A DNA stretch of 7,602 nucleotides. Source: an uncultured Veillonella sp. (GTDB lineage: Bacteria > Bacillota > Negativicutes > Veillonellales > Veillonellaceae). This document shows positions 1 through 4,913 of the stretch, in pieces. The stretch lies in assembly GCA_959608595.1 (NCBI GenBank), contig CAUHTB010000026.1, positions 1 through 7,602 on the forward strand, read 5' to 3'. Numbering within the stretch: position 1 is the stretch's first letter; every line of letters starts with the position of its first letter. The notes beneath the pieces are model-generated. The model saw only the letters and a list, made by a program, of their open reading frames with translations, was not told where the DNA came from and made no database searches. The translations under genes were made by a program, and so were the position numbers.

Positions 1-1049
1 AAACTAGTTTAACCTATCGCGATGCAGGTGTTGATATCGATGCAGGTAATCGCGCAGTAGAATTGATGAAAGAATCCGTAAAACGCACCTATACACCTGG
101 TGTTGTAGGTGATTTAGGTGGTTTTGGGGGCCTTTATTCCTTAGCTGGTCACTCTATGTCTGACCCTATGCTCGTATCTGGTACGGATGGGGTAGGTACT
201 AAATTGCGTCTTGCTATCATGATGGATAAACATGATACTATTGGTCAAGACTGCGTAGCTATGAGTGTTAACGATATTCTTGTGCAAGGTGCAACGCCTT
301 TATTCTTCCTCGATTACATTGCAGTTGGTAAACTTGATCCTGTGAAAGTAGCAGATATTGTGCGCGGTGTGGCTGAGGCTTGTAAAGAGTCCGGATGTGC
401 TTTACTAGGCGGGGAAACTGCTGAAATGGCGGGATTCTACGATAACGATGATTACGATGTGGCTGGTTTTGCTGTTGGAATCGTTGATCGTCCTAAATTG
501 ATTACTGGTGAAAGTATCAAAGCTGGCGACGTAATTTTAGGTCTACCGTCGTCTGGTGTACATTCTAATGGCTTCTCCTTGGTTCGTAAAATTGTATTCG
601 ATCATAAACAGTTATCTATGGATACAAAAATTCCAGAGTTTGGTAAAACTTTAGGCGAAGAATTATTGACGCCTACTCGTTTATATCCTAAAGCTGTATT
701 GCCATTGATTGAACAACAGCTTGTAAAAGGCATGGTTCATATTACCGGCGGTGGCTTCTATGAAAATATTCCACGCGTATTGCCAAAAGGTGTTACTGCA
801 GAGGTAGATGTCACTACATGGCCACGACTTCCTGTATTTACAAAACTACAAGAATGGGGCAATGTTGCCTGGCCTGAAATGTACCGTACTTTCAACATGG
901 GCATTGGTATGATTGTTATCGTTGACCAAAAGGATGAAGAAACGGTTAAAGAAAACCTTTCTAGTCGTGGTGAAGCGGTATACGAAATTGGCCGCATCGT
1001 AAGTGGTGATGGTCCTGTTGTCCTTAAAGGGGCTGAGTTCGATGCATAA
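1..1049 (+). CDS. purM: Phosphoribosylformylglycinamidine cyclo-ligase (AIR synthase), 5'-partial
   Basis: PurM closes the imidazole ring: FGAM + ATP gives AIR, step 5 of IMP synthesis, in the cytosol. The frame is open from the left edge (first whole codon at base 3) and 348 residues are visible. The B. subtilis enzyme has about 346, so only a few N-terminal residues should be missing. The family N-terminus TYRDAGVDIDAG is visible, with no start codon before the internal TTG-ATG at 63-68; those are internal codons, not the start. In visible numbering, motifs are the nucleotide-binding GTDGVGTKL (60-68), GGETAEM (136-142), HSNGFSLVRK (187-196), HITGGGFYENIPR (246-258) and FNMGIGM (297-303). 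N-terminal (AIRS) and C-terminal (AIRS_C) halves are both intact. The stop overlaps the purN start by 8 bases, implying translational coupling. Identification is by motif recognition; the exact start lies outside the window. Confidence 0.97.
   Translation, partial: TSLTYRDAGVDIDAGNRAVELMKESVKRTYTPGVVGDLGGFGGLYSLAGHSMSDPMLVSGTDGVGTKLRLAIMMDKHDTIGQDCVAMSVNDILVQGATPLFFLDYIAVGKLDPVKVADIVRGVAEACKESGCALLGGETAEMAGFYDNDDYDVAGFAVGIVDRPKLITGESIKAGDVILGLPSSGVHSNGFSLVRKIVFDHKQLSMDTKIPEFGKTLGEELLTPTRLYPKAVLPLIEQQLVKGMVHITGGGFYENIPRVLPKGVTAEVDVTTWPRLPVFTKLQEWGNVAWPEMYRTFNMGIGMIVIVDQKDEETVKENLSSRGEAVYEIGRIVSGDGPVVLKGAEFDA
1026..1032 (+). promoter_or_regulatory. Ribosome binding site of purN (inside the purM end)
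   Basis: AAAGGGG lies 9 bases before the ATG at 1042 and within the last codons of purM. It supports 1042 as the purN start over the in-frame GTG at 1003, whose extra 13 residues are out-of-frame purM sequence and precede the conserved KRLALFASGRGSN start of the family. Confidence 0.7.
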
Positions 1050-1659
1050 TTTTAAAAAGCGGTTAGCCCTCTTTGCCAGTGGTCGTGGTTCTAATGGGGA
1101 AGCTCTGTATAAGGCCATGCAAGAAGGCTATATTAATGGTGAATTTGTTGTAATCATTACAGATCACGGCAATGCAGGAATTGTGGAACGTTCCAAATCT
1201 TGGAATATTCCGCTTATTGTTATGGAACGTAGCGACTATGATTCTAAAGCTAGCTTCGAACAGGCTCAACTAGATGCTTTAGAGCCTTATAAGATTGATG
1301 GCATCGTCTTGGCAGGCTATATGCGCATTGTAGGTGCTCCTTTGATAGAGCGATATGAACATCGTATATTAAATATTCATCCTGCTCTGTTACCATCATT
1401 TCCAGGCCTTCATGGTCATCAACAAGCCATTGACGGAGGCGTAAAAATTACAGGGTGTACGGTACATTTTGTTGATGCGGGAATGGATACGGGCCCAATC
1501 ATTATGCAGAATACGGTTCCTGTATTACCCGATGATACAGAGGATACCTTGAGTGATAGATTATTACCTATCGAACATAAAACGTATAAAGAGGCGTTAC
1601 GGCTATTTTGTGATGACAAACTCACAATAAAAGGGCGTGTTGTATATATTGAAGATTGA
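1042..1659 (+). CDS. purN: Phosphoribosylglycinamide formyltransferase (GAR transformylase)
   Basis: PurN transfers a formyl group from 10-formyl-tetrahydrofolate to GAR, giving FGAR (step 3 of IMP synthesis). The 205-residue product has the usual length of the family. The phosphate-binding N-terminal loop ASGRGSN is at 12-18, followed by the Rossmann-like formyl-transferase fold. LAGYMRIVG is at 90-98. The catalytic triad is visible as N111 and H113 in NIHPALLPSFPG and D149 in VDAGMDTGPI, matching E. coli N106, H108 and D144. The start at 1042 is supported by the SD at 1026-1032 and the family N-terminus; it overlaps the purM stop by 8 bases (ATGCATAA). The C-terminal tail after about residue 190 is poorly conserved, as is usual. 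It is the folate-dependent enzyme; the formate-dependent PurT is an unrelated ATP-grasp protein. Confidence 0.97.
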   Translation: MHNFKKRLALFASGRGSNGEALYKAMQEGYINGEFVVIITDHGNAGIVERSKSWNIPLIVMERSDYDSKASFEQAQLDALEPYKIDGIVLAGYMRIVGAPLIERYEHRILNIHPALLPSFPGLHGHQQAIDGGVKITGCTVHFVDAGMDTGPIIMQNTVPVLPDDTEDTLSDRLLPIEHKTYKEALRLFCDDKLTIKGRVVYIED

Positions 1660-1683
1660 TGTGTAAGCAAAGGAAGACGTTAC

Positions 1684-3213
1684 ATGATTAAAAATGCACT
1701 TCTTAGTGTTTCTGATAAAACAGGTATTGTAGATTTTGCGAAGGGGTTAGTTGAATTAGGTGTAACCATTTATTCCACAGGTGGGACCCTTAAAGCGATT
1801 ACTGATGCGGGCATTGCAGCAAAAGCAGTTGAATCTTTAACTGGTTTTCCTGAAATGATGGACGGCCGTGTAAAGACATTGCATCCCAAGGTTCATGGTG
1901 GTATTTTGGCTATCCGTGATAATACTGAACATCAAAAAGCTATGGCTGACCATGGTATTGAACCAATTGACCTTGTTGTTGTCAATCTCTATCCATTCCG
2001 TGAAACCATTGCCAAACCAAATGTATCCTTAGCGGAAGCTATTGAAAATATCGATATCGGTGGCCCTACCATGGTGCGTTCTGCTGCGAAAAACCATGCG
2101 TATGTGGGCATCGTTGTAAATCCAAACCATTATGATGAAATCTTAGCAATGCTTAAAGAACATGGTGAATTGCCTAAAGAATATCGTTTTGGTCTTGCAA
2201 AGGAAGCCTTTGCTCATACTGCCGCTTATGATGTAGCCATTGCTAACTATATGAGTGGTGTATTAAACGAAGGCCCTACACCACCTGAATATTTAAGTGC
2301 TTATGAAAAGGTAACAGACCTTCGCTATGGCGAAAATCCGCATCAAAAAGCGGCATTCTACAAAGAAATCGGCAAAGCTCATGGCATGGGGGCTTTGAAA
2401 CAACTCCATGGTAAAGAGCTTTCTTATAACAACATTGTAGACATGGAAGCGGCTTGGAATATGGTGTGGGAGTTCACAGATCCTGCAGCATGTATTATTA
2501 AGCATACAAATCCTTGTGGTGCAGCTACGGCAGCTAACTTGCATGATGCTTATGTAAATGCTTACGAAGCAGACTCCGTATCCGCCTTTGGTGGTATCGT
2601 TGCTTTAAACCGTGAAGTAGATGCAGCTACGGCAGAAGAAATGAGCAAAATTTTCTTAGAAGTCATCATGGCACCTGCTTTCACAAAAGAAGCATTAGAC
2701 ATCCTTGAAGGAAAGAAAAATATTCGCCTCATTGAGCTATCTAAACCTGAATCTGGCCAAGTAACAGTGAAAAAGGTTTCTGGGGGTCTATTAGTGCAAA
2801 CAGAAGATGATATCCAAGAAGACCGCGCTAACTATAAAGTTGTTACGAAGGTACAACCGACAGAGGAACAATGGAAAGCTCTTGAATTTGCTTGGAAACT
2901 TGTAAAACATGTAAAATCCAATGCCATTTTGATTTCTAACGAAAAACGGACACTCGGTGTTGGGGCTGGTCAAATGAACCGCGTTGGTTCTGCAAAAATT
3001 GCCCTTGAGCAAGCTGGTGAAAATGCTAAAGGGGCAGTATTAGCATCTGATGCATTCTTCCCATTTGGAGATACTGTAGAAACGGCGGCAAAACATGGTA
3101 TTGCAGCCATCATTCAACCGGGTGGCTCTATTCGAGACGAAGAATCCATCAAGGCTGCCGATGAAGCGGGCATTGCTATGGTATTTACAAGCATTCGTCA
3201 CTTTAAACATTAA
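1684..3213 (+). CDS. purH: Bifunctional AICAR transformylase / IMP cyclohydrolase
   Basis: PurH performs the last two steps to IMP: it formylates AICAR with 10-formyl-THF, then closes the ring of FAICAR. The 509-residue length is typical. Residues 1-150 or so are the MGS-like cyclohydrolase domain, with ALLSVSDKTG (5-14), YSTGGT (30-35) and DGRVKTLHPKVHGG (60-73). The rest is the transformylase domain, with LRYGENPHQ (213-221), the catalytic Lys-His pair K273-H274 in KHTNPCGAA, SAFGGI (300-305), KSNAI (411-415) and GVGAGQMNRV (425-434). The C-terminus SIRHFKH is family-like. The ATG at 1684 follows an AAAGGAAG SD at 1669-1676 and begins right at the conserved domain edge. The gap to purN is 24 bases, so the two genes share a transcript. 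No frameshift or missing key residue was seen. Confidence 0.98.
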   Translation: MIKNALLSVSDKTGIVDFAKGLVELGVTIYSTGGTLKAITDAGIAAKAVESLTGFPEMMDGRVKTLHPKVHGGILAIRDNTEHQKAMADHGIEPIDLVVVNLYPFRETIAKPNVSLAEAIENIDIGGPTMVRSAAKNHAYVGIVVNPNHYDEILAMLKEHGELPKEYRFGLAKEAFAHTAAYDVAIANYMSGVLNEGPTPPEYLSAYEKVTDLRYGENPHQKAAFYKEIGKAHGMGALKQLHGKELSYNNIVDMEAAWNMVWEFTDPAACIIKHTNPCGAATAANLHDAYVNAYEADSVSAFGGIVALNREVDAATAEEMSKIFLEVIMAPAFTKEALDILEGKKNIRLIELSKPESGQVTVKKVSGGLLVQTEDDIQEDRANYKVVTKVQPTEEQWKALEFAWKLVKHVKSNAILISNEKRTLGVGAGQMNRVGSAKIALEQAGENAKGAVLASDAFFPFGDTVETAAKHGIAAIIQPGGSIRDEESIKAADEAGIAMVFTSIRHFKH

Positions 3214-3262
3214 TTGGTTTAGCATAATAATTGAGGTTTACGGTTGAGCACTAGCTCTTATC

Positions 3263-3288
3263 TAATCATTGATGCGTAATAATGATTA
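3263..3288 (+). repeat. Inverted repeat, 8-bp stem with 10-base loop
   Basis: TAATCATT (3263-3270) is perfectly complementary to AATGATTA (3281-3288) around the loop GATGCGTAAT. The stem is A+T-rich apart from one G-C pair, and no U-tract follows, so it is not an intrinsic terminator. It could be a processing or stability element in the purH-purD mRNA, or a protein-binding dyad; the sequence does not decide. Confidence 0.5.
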
Positions 3289-3319
3289 TTGAGGCTATAG
3301 GTGCTTACATAAATGATGT

Positions 3320-3342
3320 ATCGATGGCGTTTAGGCGTCGAT
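3320..3342 (+). promoter_or_regulatory. Hairpin abutting the purD ribosome binding site
   Basis: AUCGAUG (3320-3326) pairs with CGUCGAU (3336-3342), seven pairs including one U-G, around a 9-base loop GCGUUUAGG. A further U-G pair (3319 with 3343) would take the first base of the GGAGG Shine-Dalgarno. The position suggests that folding may modulate translation of purD. The pairing is seen directly; any regulatory effect is inference. Confidence 0.4.
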
Positions 3343-3347
3343 GGAGG
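3343..3347 (+). promoter_or_regulatory. Ribosome binding site of purD
   Basis: A GGAGG core ends four bases before the ATG at 3352, a short but usable spacing. It decides the start in favour of 3352 over the in-frame ATGs at 3313 and 3316, which would add 13 or 12 non-family residues and read through the hairpin. Confidence 0.75.
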
Positions 3348-3351
3348 ACTT

Positions 3352-4614
3352 ATGAAAGTATGTGTAATCGGTAACGGCGGCCGCGAACATGCCTTAGCAT
3401 GGCGCTTGTCCATCAGCCCTAGCGTAACAAAGGTATATGCCATTCCTGGCAGTGCGGCCATGTCAGATTGTGCTGAGCTAGTAGGTATTGACTGGCAACA
3501 AAGCGATCATTTGATTAACTTTTTAAAGGATAATCAAGTTGATTTAGTCGTTGTCGGTCCTGAGGCACCTCTTGTAGCAGGACTAGCAGATGAATTGAAT
3601 AAAGCGGGGATTCCTGTCTTTGGTCCATCTAAAGCAGCTGCTCAACTAGAAGGATCCAAAGTGTTCGCCAAAGATTTAATGAAAAAATACAACATCCCAA
3701 CTGCTGCCTATGGTGTATTTCACAACGTAGAAGAAGCGAAAGCATTCATCGCTACAACAGGGGCGCCCATCGTTGTTAAAGCGGATGGCTTAGCAGCTGG
3801 CAAGGGCGTTGTGGTTGCTATGACCATCGAAGAAGCAAATGCAGCTGTAGAAGACATGCTTAGTGGTAATCGTTTTGGAGAAGCTGGTAGTACCGTTGTT
3901 ATCGAAGAATTCATGGACGGTGAAGAGGCGAGTTTACTTGCCTTTGTAGATGGCAAAACAGTAGTTCCTATGATTGCTTCCCAAGATCATAAACGCATCT
4001 TTGATGGAGATAAAGGTCCTAATACTGGTGGCATGGGTACCTATGCACCAGCTCCAGTGCTTACTGATGCATTACGAGATGAGGCGATGAAAACAATCTT
4101 AGAACCTATGGTAGAGGCTATGCAAAAAGAGGGCATGCCTTATGTAGGTTGTCTCTATGCAGGCCTTATGATTACACCTCAAGGCCCTAAGGTTGTAGAA
4201 TTTAATGCCCGCTTTGGCGATCCTGAAACACAAGTAGTGTTGCCATTACTTGATAGTGACTTAGGTCAAATTATGATGGCTTGTGCCACAGGCACATTAA
4301 CAGCTCATATGGTGAAATGGAAAGATTCCTCGGCAGCTTGTGTCATTCTTGCTTCTAAAGGGTACCCTGAAACATCCTCCAAGGGTGATGTGATTCATGG
4401 TGATATTAAACAACATGATACAACCATCGTATTCCACTCTGGTACAAAACTTATTGGAGACGAATATGTCACAAATGGCGGCAGAGTTCTTGGCGTAGTA
4501 GGCCTTGGTAAAGACCTTAGAACAGCATTAGATAGAGCTTATGGCCGTATAGAACACATTGATTTTGAGGGCATGCAATACCGTACAGATATTGGGGCGA
4601 AAGCTTTCAAATAA
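3352..4614 (+). CDS. purD: Phosphoribosylamine-glycine ligase (GAR synthetase)
   Basis: PurD joins glycine to 5-phosphoribosylamine with ATP, giving GAR (step 2 of IMP synthesis). The 420-residue product matches the family's usual 420-430. The N-domain starts with MKVCVIGNGGREHA (GNGGREHA at 7-14) and has VVGPEAPL (67-74). The ATP-grasp domain carries VKADGLAAGKGV (142-153), IEEFMDGEE (184-192), HKRIFDGDKGPNTGGMG (213-229) and the metal-binding EFNARFGDPE (283-292). The C-domain ends with YRTDIGAKAF (410-419). The start is set by the family N-terminus and the GGAGG at 3343-3347. It is the last gene of the purine operon, separated from purH by an unusually long spacer that may give it separate translational or mRNA-stability control, and is followed by an intrinsic terminator. 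All key motifs are present. Confidence 0.98.
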   Translation: MKVCVIGNGGREHALAWRLSISPSVTKVYAIPGSAAMSDCAELVGIDWQQSDHLINFLKDNQVDLVVVGPEAPLVAGLADELNKAGIPVFGPSKAAAQLEGSKVFAKDLMKKYNIPTAAYGVFHNVEEAKAFIATTGAPIVVKADGLAAGKGVVVAMTIEEANAAVEDMLSGNRFGEAGSTVVIEEFMDGEEASLLAFVDGKTVVPMIASQDHKRIFDGDKGPNTGGMGTYAPAPVLTDALRDEAMKTILEPMVEAMQKEGMPYVGCLYAGLMITPQGPKVVEFNARFGDPETQVVLPLLDSDLGQIMMACATGTLTAHMVKWKDSSAACVILASKGYPETSSKGDVIHGDIKQHDTTIVFHSGTKLIGDEYVTNGGRVLGVVGLGKDLRTALDRAYGRIEHIDFEGMQYRTDIGAKAFK

Positions 4615-4622
4615 AGAAAAAA

Positions 4623-4682
4623 GTGTTTTGAATACAGTAACAGCGTTTTAAATACAGCAAAAACGTTTTGAACAAAGTAAAA
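4623..4682 (+). repeat. Three tandem 20-base imperfect repeats
   Basis: Three units sit head to tail with an exact 20-base period: GTGTTTTGAATACAGTAACA (4623), GCGTTTTAAATACAGCAAAA (4643) and ACGTTTTGAACAAAGTAAAA (4663). The core GTTTT(G/A)AA(T/C)A(C/A)AG(T/C)AA is shared. They begin 8 bases after the purD stop, and the last unit runs into the left arm of the terminator. A weaker match to the core, at an offset of 21 rather than 20 bases, overlaps the purD stop (around 4605-4617). No function is known to me. Confidence 0.7.
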
Positions 4683-4724
4683 CCTCTACACTCATGCATA
4701 TTACATGTGGTGTAGAGGTTTTTA
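4679..4724 (+). terminator. Intrinsic terminator of the purine operon
   Basis: AAAACCTCTACAC (4679-4691) is perfectly complementary to GTGTAGAGGTTTT (4710-4722), a 13-bp stem with an 18-base loop in which two CATG strings (4693-4696 and 4704-4707) could pair. The stem runs into TTTTTATTTTCT. It lies about 65 bases after the purD stop and before the menF promoter. The A-rich left flank gives a weaker T-run on the opposite strand, so some bidirectional activity is possible. Confidence 0.93.
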
Positions 4725-4749
4725 TTTTCTACCTTTTAATGGTTACCTA

Positions 4750-4758
4750 TGTTATAAT
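4750..4758 (+). promoter_or_regulatory. Extended -10 promoter of menFD
   Basis: TGTTATAAT contains a perfect TATAAT (4753-4758) preceded by the TGn extension. No good TTGACA-like box is present 16-18 bases upstream (TACCTT at 4730-4735), which fits an extended -10 promoter. The start of transcription is expected near 4765. It sits between the purD terminator and the menF leader, exactly where a new operon promoter is needed. Confidence 0.75.
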
Positions 4759-4788
4759 AATGTAGATATAAAGAGGGCCCATCGACGT

Positions 4789-4821
4789 GTGATGGCGTTA
4801 GGCTCATCTCAAAAATTTTGA
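4789..4821 (+). CDS. Possible leader peptide (9-10 codons), weak
   Basis: A GTG-ATG pair at 4789-4794 opens a frame reading MALGSSQKF after the ATG and stops at TGA 4819-4821, 13 bases before the attenuator stem. AAAGAGGG at 4770-4777 lies 14 bases from the ATG and 11 from the GTG, which is long for an SD. The peptide has one Phe and no Trp or Tyr, so it does not look like a classic aromatic amino-acid attenuator. Such a short frame could arise by chance. Confidence 0.15.
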   Translation: MMALGSSQKF

Positions 4822-4834
4822 AATCTATTGATGG

Positions 4835-4878
4835 CGCCTAATATGTAGAAGTACATCTTCTACATATTAGGTGTTTTT
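4835..4878 (+). terminator. Intrinsic terminator in the menF leader (attenuator)
   Basis: CGCCTAATATGTAGAAG (4835-4851) pairs with CTTCTACATATTAGGTG (4857-4873): 17 pairs with one G-U, a 5-base loop TACAT, and TTTTT immediately after. It lies 35 bases before the menF ATG and well after the purD terminator and the promoter. It must therefore act on transcripts started at the menF promoter (or on read-through from purD). A terminator this strong needs conditional antitermination for menFD to be expressed. Confidence 0.9.
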
Positions 4879-4913
4879 ACTATAGTCTATTTTTCGTATA
4901 GCGACATACAACT

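Larger units (their letters stand above)
3214..3351 (+). other. Untranslated purH-purD spacer with structured elements
   Basis: A 138-base gap interrupts an otherwise tightly packed operon. It contains no T-tract terminator and no convincing promoter (a CATAAT at 3223-3228 lacks any plausible -35). Two copies of an A+T-rich ATTGAGG-type string occur (AATTGAGG at 3229-3236 and TATTGAGG at 3287-3294), an 8-bp stem-loop lies at 3263-3288, and a hairpin at 3320-3342 abuts the purD RBS. A TTG-initiated 11-codon frame (3244-3279) with GAGG upstream is present, but nothing shows it is translated. The spacer is probably transcribed with purH. Confidence 0.6.
4765..4878 (+). ncRNA. menF 5' leader, candidate transcription attenuator of unrecognised class
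   Basis: About 114 bases lie between the predicted start site and the U-tract of the leader terminator. CCATC (4779-4783) can pair with GATGG (4791-4795) around a 7-base loop. GUUAGGC (4797-4803) can pair with GCCUAAU (4836-4842), which is part of the terminator's left arm; this is a natural antiterminator. UGAUGGCG occurs twice (4790-4797 and 4829-4836). A short purine-rich AAAGAGGG (4770-4777) resembles a ribosome binding site. No T-box signature (AGGGTGGNACCGCG) and no TPP, SAM or ZTP core is visible. The layout is seen in the sequence; the ligand or effector is unknown. Confidence 0.5.

Noticed and set aside
1003..1041. purN start at GTG 1003
   Set aside because: The extra 13 residues come from purM coding sequence in another frame; ATG 1042 has an AAAGGGG SD and matches the family N-terminus.
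3200..3228. Internal promoter for purD
   Set aside because: CATAAT at 3223-3228 is -10-like, but there is no TG extension and no acceptable -35 box.
3263..3288. Terminator between purH and purD
   Set aside because: The stem is A+T-rich and no T-tract follows, so it cannot be a normal intrinsic terminator.
3313..3351. Upstream purD start at ATG 3313 or 3316
   Set aside because: Adds 12-13 residues absent from the family and lacks an SD; ATG 3352 has GGAGG and the canonical MKVCVIGNGGREHA start.
4623..4682. CRISPR array
   Set aside because: The three 20-base units are directly adjacent with no spacers and are diverged, so this is a plain tandem repeat.
4785..4850. Fluoride (crcB) riboswitch upstream of menF
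   Set aside because: TGATGGCGCCTA at 4829-4840 resembles the 3' core of the fluoride class and could pair with GGCGUU at 4794-4799. However the first hairpin and central stem of that class cannot be drawn, the conserved 5' core is missing, and menF is not a fluoride-related gene.
4765..4878. T-box leader
   Set aside because: No AGGGTGGNACCGCG sequence, the leader is too short, and menF is not an amino-acid or tRNA-synthetase gene.
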